From JACCXJ01 sp052387115 (GTDB lineage Bacteria > Pseudomonadota > Gammaproteobacteria > JACCXJ01): a stretch of 17,660 nucleotides of DNA. The notes beneath the pieces are model-generated. The model was not told where the DNA came from and did no database searches. It saw nothing but the letters and a program-made list of their open reading frames with translations. Shown one piece after another: positions 6,728 to 14,395 of this stretch. The stretch spans positions 1 to 17,660 of the forward strand of contig JBQTJM010000354.1 in NCBI GenBank assembly GCA_052387115.1, written 5' to 3'. Positions within the stretch are counted from its first letter, which is position 1; each line of letters opens with the position of its first letter. The translations under genes were made by a program, and so were the position numbers.

Positions 6728-7743
6728 CGCACGTCGGTGGCGCGCTCGAAGGAATCGGAGTACAGGTACCCCGGGTCCAGCCCCTTCCCGGGCAGAGTGG
6801 CGCGGATGGCCTCGACCATAGGCGGCGGCCCGCTGGCGTAGACCTCGTACTCTCCGAGGGCTTCGAAGTCTTCGAGCACCGCCTCGTGTACGAGCCCCGT
6901 GCGCCCGGACCAGGGCTCGTCGGGTCTCGGGTCCGAGAGCACGGGCGTATAACGGAGCTGGGCGTGCCGCTCCGACCAGCCGCGCGCGAGTCCATCGAGA
7001 TAGAGATCCCCCCGGCTGCGGGCGCCCCAGTAGAAATGGAGCGGGCGATCCGTCCCTTGGGCGAGGGCATGCTGGATGAGCCCCTTGATCGGCGCGAAAC
7101 CCGTCCCGCCGGCGATACAGATGATGGGGCGCCGCGATTCCTCGTCCAGCACGAAGCCGCCGAGCGGACCCCGGATCCGCAGGAGGGTGCCCTCGTGCAT
7201 CCCGGAGAACACGAAGTCGGAGAAGGCCCCGTGGTGATAATGGCGGACGTGCAGCTCCAAGAACTGATCATCACCGGGGGCGTTGGCGAGCGAGAACGAG
7301 CGGCTGCGACCATCCGCCAGCAGGACGTCGATGTACTGGCCGGCCAGGAACTGGAGGCGTTCGGCCTTCGGCAGGCGCAACCATAGCCCCATCACGTCTT
7401 CGCACAGCGGTTCGCGGCGCGCGACTCGGCACGGGAGGGTTCTGATCGGGATCCGGTTCAGGGAATCGATCTCGCGGATCTCCAGCAAGAGGTCGCTCTC
7501 GGCGTGTGCCTGGCAGACGATGGCATAGCCGAGCGCCTGCTCCCTCGGGTGCAGCGCGGGGGGCTCACCCTGGGGATAGGTGATCTCCCCGCTCTGTACC
7601 CGGCCCTTGCAGGAACCGCAGTCACCGTTACGGCACCCGTAGGGCAGCCGGATCCCCTGGCGCAGGGCGGCATCGAGGATGGCCTCGCCCGCCTGCACCT
7701 CGAAACGGTGACCGCTCGGCCGGACGAAGACGGTAAATGTCAC
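6718..7743 (-). CDS. 2Fe-2S ferredoxin/FAD/NAD(P)H oxidoreductase (CDP-glucoseen reductase-like)
   Basis: The protein has 341 residues in three modules. A plant-type [2Fe-2S] ferredoxin domain (1-90) has Cys37, Cys42, Cys45 and Cys77 in the C-x4-C-x2-C...C pattern. An FAD-binding barrel follows (about 100-198) with RSFSLAN at 148-154. The NAD(P)H domain (about 205-330) has AGGTGFAPIKG at 211-221 and the C-terminal YASGPPPMV motif. This is the layout of phenol hydroxylase reductase and of proteins often named CDP-6-deoxy-delta-3,4-glucoseen reductase. It would pass electrons from NAD(P)H through FAD to the iron-sulfur centre and on to an unknown acceptor. Translation starts at GTG (7743) without a clear ribosome binding site. 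No sugar-nucleotide or aromatic-oxygenase genes are nearby, so the partner cannot be inferred. Confidence 0.9.
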   Translation of the reverse strand: MTFTVFVRPSGHRFEVQAGEAILDAALRQGIRLPYGCRNGDCGSCKGRVQSGEITYPQGEPPALHPREQALGYAIVCQAHAESDLLLEIREIDSLNRIPIRTLPCRVARREPLCEDVMGLWLRLPKAERLQFLAGQYIDVLLADGRSRSFSLANAPGDDQFLELHVRHYHHGAFSDFVFSGMHEGTLLRIRGPLGGFVLDEESRRPIICIAGGTGFAPIKGLIQHALAQGTDRPLHFYWGARSRGDLYLDGLARGWSERHAQLRYTPVLSDPRPDEPWSGRTGLVHEAVLEDFEALGEYEVYASGPPPMVEAIRATLPGKGLDPGYLYSDSFERATDVRPA

Positions 7744-7786
7744 GCGGTGGACGGTCAGTGCGAGGGATCCGCACAGACCCGCGTGA

Positions 7787-8443
7787 TCACGGTTGGCTCC
7801 TCGTACTGTTGAGCCAGCGCAGTAGCGGTTCCCACTGCTCGCGGTCCGGCAGCGTCGCGGAGCGTGCGAACTCGAAGATGCTCAACCCGCGCTCGGCGGC
7901 GTGCACGTAGTTCTGGCTGGCGCGTAACACGGTGAGGAACGGCAGTTTGTGGCCGTCGGGCAGCCTCAGCGACTCGAGATACCCGGACAGGCTCACGGCC
8001 GCGAGCGTGTGGTCGCGGACCCGGTTGGCCACGGTGCAGAGCTTGACCTCCTGATTGACCACGCGCCGCAACTCCATCATCTCTGCGACGAAGCGGGCCG
8101 CGGCGCGCATATCCATCGGTGACGGCAGGACCGGGATGATGACCGACTGCGCACGGCGCAGGAAATCGCCCAGCACCCGGTGGTCACGGATGGCGGCCGG
8201 CGAGTCGATGATCACATAGTCCGTGTCCTTGGGGACCCTGAGCGGTTCCTCCCATGCCGCCACCGCCCGGATCGAGGGATGATCGGCCGGTCGCCCCGCC
8301 GCCCAGTCCATGCTCGACCCCTGCGGATCGAAATCGGCCAGCACCACCGACTTCCCGCGTTCGGCATAATAGCCCGCGAGGGTGGTCACGAGGGTCGATT
8401 TGCCACAGCCACCCTTCGGATTCAGCACCAGTATCGAGCGCAT
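7787..8443 (-). CDS. Orphan ParA/MinD-family ATPase
   Basis: This 218-residue protein has a deviant Walker A motif NPKGGCGKST (8-17) with the signature Lys10. DFDPQGSS follows the second strand, and YVIIDSPA is the Walker B region. These define a ParA-type ATPase that dimerises on ATP and usually binds DNA nonspecifically to position a cargo such as a plasmid, chromosome origin, flagellar or chemotaxis cluster, or carboxysome. The length is that of short, chromosomal, single-domain ParAs without an N-terminal DNA-binding domain. No parB or other partner gene adjoins it, so the cargo is unknown. The ATG at 8443 has an AAGGGGGG ribosome binding site and its own promoter. The reductase gene lies 43 bases downstream and could be co-transcribed. 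Confidence 0.9.
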   Translation of the reverse strand: MRSILVLNPKGGCGKSTLVTTLAGYYAERGKSVVLADFDPQGSSMDWAAGRPADHPSIRAVAAWEEPLRVPKDTDYVIIDSPAAIRDHRVLGDFLRRAQSVIIPVLPSPMDMRAAARFVAEMMELRRVVNQEVKLCTVANRVRDHTLAAVSLSGYLESLRLPDGHKLPFLTVLRASQNYVHAAERGLSIFEFARSATLPDREQWEPLLRWLNSTRSQP

Positions 8444-8469
8444 CGCCGGCCCCCCTTGTTTTTCCGCCC

Positions 8470-8498
8470 ATTATAGCCACAGGGGCCGACCGGGTCAT
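8470..8498 (-). promoter_or_regulatory. Sigma70-type promoter for the parA-like gene
   Basis: On the reverse strand ATGACC (8498-8493), a 17-base spacer and a perfect TATAAT (8475-8470) precede the parA-like ATG by 26 bases. This is the best -10 element in the window. Confidence 0.65.
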
Positions 8499-8508
8499 AG
8501 GTGGGCGG

Positions 8509-8721
8509 CTAGCGGCGTTTGGAGGACCTGGCGCGACGCGGCATGAAGACCAGAGGTCGGGTGGTGCCTTCAGCGTCGCCGCGCGACGACCCCTCACACC
8601 CGTGGCACGCGGTCCCGCCGGTCCCCGGCCGACGGCGCCGATACTGCCGTACAGAGAAAAAGGCGCCGACGATGGCGGCGACCAATGCCAGGGCCAAATA
8701 CTCTTGTGTCGCAGGGTCCAT
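8509..8721 (-). CDS. FeoB-associated Cys-rich membrane protein
   Basis: This 70-residue protein starts 11 bases after the feoB stop codon. One transmembrane helix (about residues 8-24, YLALALVAAIVGAFF) is followed by a positive stop-transfer run (RQYRRRR) and then ACHGCEG with a C-x2-C pair, and the tail is basic. This layout fits the small FeoB-associated Cys-rich proteins that follow feoB in many bacteria, thought to assist the transporter or handle iron at the inner face. It is shorter in Cys than most members, with only one pair. The ATG at 8721 was chosen because the longer open frame upstream overlaps feoB and reads as a shadow. Confidence 0.7.
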   Translation of the reverse strand: MDPATQEYLALALVAAIVGAFFSVRQYRRRRPGTGGTACHGCEGSSRGDAEGTTRPLVFMPRRARSSKRR

Positions 8722-8732
8722 CAACCGCCCGA

Positions 8733-10952
8733 CTACGTAAGGAAGCGGCCGGCCTCGACCGACACGAGGGCGCTGAGATAACCGAGGCCCGTCATATACA
8801 CCCAGGCGAACCCGGCCCAGCGCCAGGAATTGGTCTCGCGCCGGATCACGGCCACGGTGGCCGTACATTGCAGGCAGAAGGCATAGAACAGCATGAGCCC
8901 GACCGCCACCGATACCGAGAATACCTTGCGACCGTCCGGCCAGGTCGAGCCCCGGAGGCGCTCGATCAATCCCGCATCCTCGGCGTCAACCTCGGCGCCC
9001 ACGGCATAGATCGTCCCCAGAACCGCGATCACCACCTCGCGGGCCGGGAAAGAAGCGATCACCGCGGCCGTGACCTTCCAGTCCCATCCGAGCGGCGAGA
9101 ACACGGGTTCGATCACCCTGCCCAGGCGCCCGAGCGCGCTTTGCTCCAGGAACGCCGCGGATTCCTGCCGGTCCAGCTCCGCCAGCCGCCGCTCCAGCGG
9201 GTCGCCTGCCAGGCTCTGCTCTGCCACACCGCGCTCGGTTTGGAAACCTGCGTGCAGCGCCGGAGGATGCGGGAAGTACACGAGCGCCCAGACAACCACG
9301 GACACGGTCAAGATAATGGTGCCGGCGCGCTTCAGGAACACCTTGAGCCGTTCGGCGAGCTTGATGGCGGCCGAGCCCAGTTGCGGCAGGCGATACGGCG
9401 GCAGCTCCATGAGGAAGCTCGGGGTCGGGCCGCGCAAGAGCGTCCTCTTCATGAGCCAGGCCGTACCCACGCCACCGGCGATCCCGAGCAAGTAGAGCCC
9501 CAGCAACACCAGCCCCTGGAGGTTCAAGAGCCCATAGGCATAGTGCGTGGGGGGCACGAAGGCGGCTATCAATAGGGTGTAGACCGGTAAGCGCGCCGAG
9601 CACGTCATGAAGGGGGCCGCCAGGATGGTGGCCAGGCGATCGCGGGGATTGGGGATGACGCGGGTTGCCATGATCCCGGGCACGGCACAGGCGAAGCTCG
9701 ACAACATGGGGATGAAGGACTGGCCGGACAGACCGCACAGGCGCATGAGCCGATCGACCAGAAACGCCGCACGCGCCATGTAGCCGGTGTCCTCCAGGAC
9801 GATGATGAAGGCCGAGAGGATGGCGATCTGGGGCAAAAACACCACGACACTCCCGACCCCGGCGATGACCCCATCGACGAGCAGGCTCGCCACCGCGCCC
9901 TCCGGCAGCCGCCCGGCGAGGAAGGCGCCCGCGCTACGGGTCGCCTCATCGATCGAGTCCATGAGCGGTTGCGCCCAGAAGAATACCGACTGGAACACGG
10001 CCGCCATCAAGATGAGAAACGCCAGGCTGCCGGCCACGGGGTGGTTGAGCACCCGGTCCAGCCGGTCGCTGCGCGTGGGGCCTCTGGGCACCCGGCGCTC
10101 CACCACCGCCACCACCTCGTTGATCCAACCGTAGCGCCAGCGGGTCTCGAGCGCCGCGACCGATCCCTCCGCCGCGAGTCCTGCCCGAACCCCGCGAAGC
10201 AGCGCCAGGGTCGGGGCGCCGTGCTCGCGGCACAGACGGCTCTCTGCGTAACCGCCTTCATCGATGAGCGCCCGCTCGACCTCGTAGAGCGCCACCGCCC
10301 GGCCCGCGCCCCGCAGGTCCTCACACAGGGCCCGCGCCGCCGCTTGTAGCTCGGGGGCCACGATCAGGGGCTCGCGTTCCGTGTGCCTCAAGGCCCCGGC
10401 CAGGGCATGGCGCAGGGCATCGACGCCCTCCCCGCGCGACGCCACCAGCGGGACCACCGGGACGCCGAGGCGCGCTGACAGTCCCTGGGTGTCGATCCCG
10501 ATCCCCTTGGAACGCGCCAGATCCATCATGTTGAGGGCGATGACCGCGGGTCTATCGAGCTCCAGGACCTGGCTGGCCAGGTACAGGTTGCGCCTCAGGT
10601 TCGAGGCATCCACGACCACCAGGACCACCGCGGGCCGGCCGAGCTCCGGGATGCGTCCGAGGAGCACATCGACGGCCACCATCTCATCGGGGGACTGCGC
10701 GGCCAGGGAGTAGGTGCCGGGCAGATCGACGAGCTCGGCCTCGACGTCCGCGAGACGCAAGGTGCCGGCATGGCGTTCGACGGTAACCCCCGGATAGTTG
10801 GCGACTTTCTGGCGCAGCCCGGTCAGGGCGTTGAAGACCGTGCTCTTGCCGGCATTGGGGTTGCCTATGGCGACCACGATCGGCGCGCCGGTGCGCGCGG
10901 TCGTGACACCAGGGGGCTCCGGCGACACGCGACCGGGCCCGGCAGGCTTCAC
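8733..10952 (-). CDS. feoB: Ferrous iron transporter FeoB
   Basis: The 739-residue protein is the inner-membrane Fe(II) transporter. Its N-terminal G domain has G1 GNPNAGKS (30-37), the G2 region NYPGVTVE, G3 DLPG (76-79), G4 NMMD (141-144) and G5 ASRGEG. A helical spacer follows. The membrane part carries the two Gate motifs, one around LEDTGYMARAAFLVDR and FIPMLSSFACAVPGIMATR, the other around FPAREVVIAVLGTIY, and a late FCLQCTATVAVIRRE segment. The start is GTG and overlaps the feoA stop (GTGA), so translation is coupled. Length is normal and no residue is obviously missing. It forms an operon with two FeoA-like genes upstream and a Cys-rich small gene downstream, probably Fur-regulated. 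Confidence 0.96.
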   Translation of the reverse strand: MKPAGPGRVSPEPPGVTTARTGAPIVVAIGNPNAGKSTVFNALTGLRQKVANYPGVTVERHAGTLRLADVEAELVDLPGTYSLAAQSPDEMVAVDVLLGRIPELGRPAVVLVVVDASNLRRNLYLASQVLELDRPAVIALNMMDLARSKGIGIDTQGLSARLGVPVVPLVASRGEGVDALRHALAGALRHTEREPLIVAPELQAAARALCEDLRGAGRAVALYEVERALIDEGGYAESRLCREHGAPTLALLRGVRAGLAAEGSVAALETRWRYGWINEVVAVVERRVPRGPTRSDRLDRVLNHPVAGSLAFLILMAAVFQSVFFWAQPLMDSIDEATRSAGAFLAGRLPEGAVASLLVDGVIAGVGSVVVFLPQIAILSAFIIVLEDTGYMARAAFLVDRLMRLCGLSGQSFIPMLSSFACAVPGIMATRVIPNPRDRLATILAAPFMTCSARLPVYTLLIAAFVPPTHYAYGLLNLQGLVLLGLYLLGIAGGVGTAWLMKRTLLRGPTPSFLMELPPYRLPQLGSAAIKLAERLKVFLKRAGTIILTVSVVVWALVYFPHPPALHAGFQTERGVAEQSLAGDPLERRLAELDRQESAAFLEQSALGRLGRVIEPVFSPLGWDWKVTAAVIASFPAREVVIAVLGTIYAVGAEVDAEDAGLIERLRGSTWPDGRKVFSVSVAVGLMLFYAFCLQCTATVAVIRRETNSWRWAGFAWVYMTGLGYLSALVSVEAGRFLT

Positions 10953-11194
10953 GCCACCTCCGACACCAACACGACCCGCGCCTCACTGCGACGCAGGGAC
11001 AAGGCGTAGCCGAGGATCTCGATCTCGATGGGATCACCCATGGGGGCGGTGCGGACGACGGTGAAGGGCTGCCCTTCGAGCACGCCCAGTTGCATGAGGC
11101 GATGGACCACCGGACCCGACTCGCGGAACCCGGTGATGGTTCCGCAGCGACCGGGCGTCAGATCGGCCAAAGTGGTCAGCGCCAGGGTCGTCAT
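10949..11194 (-). CDS. feoA: FeoA family protein
   Basis: This 81-residue SH3-like cytoplasmic protein supports FeoB-dependent Fe(II) uptake. Family features include LADLTPGRCGTITGF near the N-terminus, RLMQLGVLEGQPFTVV (32-47), and DPIEIEILGYALSLRRSEA (54-72), the usual G-x-x-(IL)-x-(IVL)-R-x-x-E-A ending. It overlaps feoB by four bases. No strong Shine-Dalgarno precedes the ATG at 11194, so it may depend on readthrough from the upstream FeoA-like gene 90 bases away. Confidence 0.92.
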   Translation of the reverse strand: MTTLALTTLADLTPGRCGTITGFRESGPVVHRLMQLGVLEGQPFTVVRTAPMGDPIEIEILGYALSLRRSEARVVLVSEVA

Positions 11195-11247
11195 CGACGG
11201 TTCGGCCCCAAGCTAGTTGCGGATGGGAGTCATGGAGTCGGGCCTGC

Positions 11248-11268
11248 CCCGCGGTCCCTTCCCGCGGG
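11248..11268. other. Hairpin between the two feoA-like genes
   Basis: CCCGCGG (11248-11254) and CCGCGGG (11262-11268) form a 7-bp GC stem with a 7-base loop in the 90-base gap between the feoA-like genes. It could protect or process the mRNA. There is no T-tract to suggest termination. Confidence 0.35.
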
Positions 11269-11284
11269 CGCGGCAGTGACGCGG

Positions 11285-11545
11285 TTAGCGCCCGGCGATC
11301 AAGGCAACTTCGATTTGCTCGGCCTCGGCCCGGCTGATGGCCCAGCGCGTCTCTTCCAGCCGCACGGCAATGGGGTCGCCCTGCTGCAACAGGGTGACCT
11401 CCGCGCCCGGCAGGATACCGCGCGCCACAAAACGCTGGAACAAGGCCGAGCTCAGCGCGGGTACCGAGAGGATCACTGCCACCTCCCCCGCGGACAGGCG
11501 GCCCAGGGTCAAAGGCCGATCTGTGAACGGGTGTCTGGCGACCAT
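11285..11545 (-). CDS. Second FeoA-like protein, first gene of the feo operon
   Basis: This 86-residue protein has the FeoA/SH3-like pattern: TLGRLSAGEVAVILSV, then RFVARGILPGAEVTLL, then DPIAVRLEETRWAISRAEAEQIEV. Tandem FeoA proteins before FeoB are known in several proteobacteria; the extra copy is presumed to modulate FeoB. I chose the ATG at 11545 because the promoter -10 (11552-11557) lies directly upstream, making the longer frame starting at 11629 untranscribed in its first part. There is no leader and no Shine-Dalgarno, so this may be a leaderless message. Confidence 0.82.
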   Translation of the reverse strand: MVARHPFTDRPLTLGRLSAGEVAVILSVPALSSALFQRFVARGILPGAEVTLLQQGDPIAVRLEETRWAISRAEAEQIEVALIAGR

Positions 11546-11551
11546 GGCAGG

Positions 11552-11590
11552 AGTATACCATAGACGAAAACGATGTCGATTCGCATTTGC
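11552..11590 (-). promoter_or_regulatory. feo promoter overlapped by a Fur-box-like sequence
   Basis: On the reverse strand TCGACA (11579-11574), a 16-base spacer and TATACT (11557-11552) form a good sigma70 promoter, with both hexamers matching at five of six bases. A 19-base stretch at 11590-11572 (GCAAATGCGAATCGACATC) matches the classical Fur box at 12 of 19 positions and covers the -35. Fur with iron would be expected to repress the feo operon. The promoter is well supported; the Fur site is an inference. Confidence 0.5.
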
Positions 11591-11663
11591 ATCTGGCGCA
11601 CCGGCGGGCCGCAAGATGAGCTTGACCACACGGTTCTTCGGCGCGACTGCGCCCCTCTGTCTC

Positions 11664-12434
11664 CTAACCTCTCAAACCCTGCACGTAGGCGGCGGTGACC
11701 GGGTCGCGCGGCGCTTCGAACACCTGCTGCGTTGCGCCGAACTCAATAAGCCGTCCCACACCGTCCGTGACCCAGAACACACCGCAGTGGTCGGCGATGC
11801 GCCGGGCCTGGGCGAGATTATGGGTCACGATCAGCACCGTGTAGCGGCCGCGGAACCCGGCGATGAGGTCTTCGACCACGCCGCTGGAGATGGGATCCAG
11901 CGCCGAGCAGGGCTCGTCCATCAGCAGCACCTGCGGTTTGAGCGCGATGGCGCGGGCGATGCACAGGCGCTGACGCTGACCGCCGGAGAGCGCCAGCGCC
12001 GCCGTTTCGAGCCGGTCCTTCACCTCGTCCCACAAGCCGACATCGCGTAGCGCGGTTTCCATTGCCTCCTCCAGCGCGGCGCGGCTGCGCACGCCGTGTT
12101 CGCGCAGCGGCAGTTCCAGATTGCGGCGAATGGAAAGCGGAAACGGCGTCGGTCTCTGAAAAATCATCCCGACCTTGCGGCGCAGACGGAGCAGATCGGT
12201 GCCGGGCGCAAGCACGTCCTCACCCTCCACGCGCACGCGGCCGCTCACCGCGCAGCCGGAGGCGTGGTCGCACAAGCGGTTGATGCAGAGTAAGAAGCTG
12301 GTCTTGCCGCACCCGGACGGGCCCATCAGCGCGGTGATGGCATGGCGTTCTGCGCACAGGTTCACCTCCTCCAGCACCCGCTGCTCGCCGAAGCGGACGG
12401 ACAGCCCTTCGACCTGCAACGCCACGCCGCTCAT
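11664..12434 (-). CDS. pstB: Phosphate ABC transporter ATP-binding protein PstB
   Basis: This 256-residue protein is the ATPase of the PstSCAB phosphate importer. Walker A is GPSGCGKTS (38-46), the Q-loop is MIFQRPTPFPLSI (90-102), typical of PstB, the ABC signature LSGGQ is at 149-153, Walker B is VLLMDEP (169-175), and the H-loop His is 205 in VTHN. The substrate is inferred from the operon and the PTPFP Q-loop; arsenate would also be carried. The ATG at 12434 overlaps the pstA stop by four bases (ATGA). It is the last gene of the operon; phoU, which often follows, is absent, and the feo promoter region comes next. Confidence 0.95.
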   Translation of the reverse strand: MSGVALQVEGLSVRFGEQRVLEEVNLCAERHAITALMGPSGCGKTSFLLCINRLCDHASGCAVSGRVRVEGEDVLAPGTDLLRLRRKVGMIFQRPTPFPLSIRRNLELPLREHGVRSRAALEEAMETALRDVGLWDEVKDRLETAALALSGGQRQRLCIARAIALKPQVLLMDEPCSALDPISSGVVEDLIAGFRGRYTVLIVTHNLAQARRIADHCGVFWVTDGVGRLIEFGATQQVFEAPRDPVTAAYVQGLRG

Positions 12435-13288
12435 GCTGCCGCTCCGGCGTAACCCCGGCGAAGCAAGCCGTGCGTTGCCCGGGAGGCGAGCACGTTGATC
12501 ACCAGCAACAGTGCAATCAGCACCAACGCCGCAGCATAGGCGTTGCGCTCGCCGCCGGGCACGTTCATCGCGAGGTCGTAGATGTGGATGGACAGCGCAC
12601 GTCCGGAATCCATCAGCGAGTCCGGCCAGCGATCCACGTAACCGCTGGTGAAGATCAGCGCGGCGGTCTCTGCGAGCGCGCGGCCGATACCCAGCACGGT
12701 GCCGACCATCAGCCCCGGCAAGGCGGCGGGCAGCAGGATGTGCGTGAGCGTGGTCCAGCGCGAAAGGCCGAGCGCGGCCGCGCCGCTGCGGTAGTCGCCC
12801 GGCACGGCGCGGAAGCCTTCCTCGGTGGCGCGGATCATCAGCGGCAGCGCCATGCAGGCCAAGGTGAGACCGCCAGAGAGGATCGAGAATCCCAGGCCGA
12901 GGGTGATGCAGAACAGCGCGTTGCCGAACAGTCCGAAGACGATGGACGGCATGCCCGCGAGCACCTCCAGACTCGCGCGCACCGTGCGGCCGGCGCGGTC
13001 CTCGTGGCGCGTGTATTCGGCGAGATACACCGCGCAGGCCAGCGACAGCGGCAGTGCCACGGCCAGGCACACGCCGAGGATCAGCAAGGTGGAGACGAGG
13101 ATCGGCGCAATTCCGCCGCCACGTCCTGCGTCGCGCGGTTCGTCAACGAGGAAGCTTACGGACAGCGCGCTAGCGCCTTCGCGCAAGAGGTCCGTGAGCA
13201 GCCACAGAAACACGCCGGTGACCGCGGTGGCCGCCAGCCACACCGCGCCGGCGAGCAGGCGGTCGGCGAGGCGTGCGTTCTCAGTCAT
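12431..13288 (-). CDS. pstA: Phosphate ABC transporter permease PstA
   Basis: This 285-residue inner-membrane permease has about six hydrophobic helices. EVLAGMPSIVFGLFG is the PstA/PstC family segment, and the cytoplasmic EAA-type loop that docks on PstB reads AVPGDYRSGAAALGLSRWTT, followed by ILLPAALPGLMVG. The ATG at 13288 was chosen; a GTG nine bases upstream is possible. Neither has a good ribosome binding site. It is separated from pstC by an inserted hairpin-rich element rather than the usual overlap, so its translation may be lower than that of its partners. Confidence 0.93.
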   Translation of the reverse strand: MTENARLADRLLAGAVWLAATAVTGVFLWLLTDLLREGASALSVSFLVDEPRDAGRGGGIAPILVSTLLILGVCLAVALPLSLACAVYLAEYTRHEDRAGRTVRASLEVLAGMPSIVFGLFGNALFCITLGLGFSILSGGLTLACMALPLMIRATEEGFRAVPGDYRSGAAALGLSRWTTLTHILLPAALPGLMVGTVLGIGRALAETAALIFTSGYVDRWPDSLMDSGRALSIHIYDLAMNVPGGERNAYAAALVLIALLLVINVLASRATHGLLRRGYAGAAA

Positions 13289-13305
13289 GCACCACACGGC
13301 GGCTC

Positions 13306-13549
13306 AGTTTTTGTGAAAAATCTGCTGCGCTCGGGATCTCGTGCTGCATCCTCGGCGCGCCAAGCAGGGCCAGTCCCTGGCCCTGGCTTCCCGGCGGTGC
13401 TCGGAATCCTCATGTATTTCGATATACACTCCGGTTGCTCGTCTCATCCGTGAGACTCGCCCCTTCGGGGCGTTTCGCTCCCGGCGAAACGGTCCTCCGC
13501 TCCGGCGGAACACGACCTCCCTTCGCTCGCGACGATTTTTTCACAAACT
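13306..13549. repeat. Hairpin-rich inserted element with inverted ends between pstC and pstA
   Basis: The 244-base stretch is bounded by near-identical inverted sequences, AGTTTTTGTGAAAAATC (13306-13322) and GATTTTTTCACAAACT (13534-13549). Inside are five stem-loops: 13366-13384 (8-bp arms), 13441-13456 (GTCTCA/TGAGAC), 13458-13472 (CGCCCC/GGGGCG), 13472-13490 (GTTTCGC/GCGAAAC) and 13496-13509 (TCCGC/GCGGA). The right end contains the pstC stop codon. The open frame across it (13304-13513) has an Arg-rich product with no family features and is judged noncoding. It resembles a REP/MITE-type dispersed element and may tune the pstC-pstA expression ratio. Confidence 0.6.
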
Positions 13550-14395
13550 CTTCAGACGTTCTGCCGCGAGCACCAGCGCAACGACCATAGCCGCGAGCAT
13601 CAGACCGCTGACGAACAGGGCGGAGCGGTGATCATCCAGCGCGTAGGCCATCTCCAGCGCGATGTTCGCAGTCAGCGCGCGCACCGGCGCAAACAGGCTC
13701 GAAGGACTGCGCACCACGTTGCCGCAGACCATGAGGACGGCCATCGTCTCACCGATGGCGCGGCCGGTGGCGAGCAGCGCCGCCGTGCAGAGCCCGCTGC
13801 GCGCCGCCGGCAGCACGACGCCCCAAAGCGTGCCCACGCGCGTGAGGCCAAGTGCCGCAGCGCCGCGCCGGTAGTCTCTGGGCACCGCGGCGATGGCGGT
13901 TTGCGCGAGCAGCGCCAGGGTCGGCAGAATCATCAGCGCCAGCACCAGGATCCCCGCCAGCAGGCTCGCGCCCGGCGGCTGCCAGCGGTTGATCAGCGGC
14001 ACCAGCACCACCAGCCCCCAGAAGCCGTAGACCACGGACGGAATGCCCGCCAGCACTTCCATCAGCCGGCGGAATGCCGTGGCCAGACCGAGCGGCGCGT
14101 AGTCGGTGCAGAACAGCGCACACAGTAGACCGAGCGGCGCAGCCAGCGCCATAGCGCCCGCGGTGAGCGCGAGTGACGCGGTGATCATCGGCACGAGACC
14201 GAAAGTGCCGCCCGCCGCGCCACGCTGCGGATGCCAGGACGCGTCGGTGAAGAAACGACTGGGCCCGATCTCCCGCAGGGCGGGCCAGGATTCGCGCAGC
14301 ACGAACAGCACCATCAGCACCACGAAGGCGCCGCAGACGAAGGCCGCGACCCGCAAGGCCGCGGCCAGCACCGCGTCTCTAGCGGACGGGGACAA
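13541..14395 (-). CDS. pstC: Phosphate ABC transporter permease PstC
   Basis: This 284-residue inner-membrane permease, partner of PstA, has about six helices. The family segment EVLAGIPSVVYGFWGLVVL and the EAA loop AAVPRDYRRGAAALGLTRVG with VVLPAARSGL are clear. The listed start is a TTG that overlaps pstS by 17 bases; a GTG at 14371, seven bases after the pstS stop, is an equally good alternative and removes only eight residues. The last codons and stop lie in the right end of the inserted element, so the C-terminus (ERLKSL) may have been altered by it. Confidence 0.93.
   Translation of the reverse strand: MSPSARDAVLAAALRVAAFVCGAFVVLMVLFVLRESWPALREIGPSRFFTDASWHPQRGAAGGTFGLVPMITASLALTAGAMALAAPLGLLCALFCTDYAPLGLATAFRRLMEVLAGIPSVVYGFWGLVVLVPLINRWQPPGASLLAGILVLALMILPTLALLAQTAIAAVPRDYRRGAAALGLTRVGTLWGVVLPAARSGLCTAALLATGRAIGETMAVLMVCGNVVRSPSSLFAPVRALTANIALEMAYALDDHRSALFVSGLMLAAMVVALVLAAERLKSL

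Noticed and set aside
6634..7386. Forward open frame starting MRQIEEAIEQG
   Set aside because: Most of it is antisense to the reductase. The first residues after the Uma2 gene look peptide-like, but no homologue is recognised.
11640..11653. Intrinsic terminator after pstB
   Set aside because: A GGCGC/GCGCC stem is present but short and not followed by a T-run in the direction of transcription.
13304..13513. 69-residue reverse-strand open frame in the pstC-pstA gap
   Set aside because: It is the translation of the hairpin-rich element; Arg-rich, no family pattern, no good ribosome binding site.
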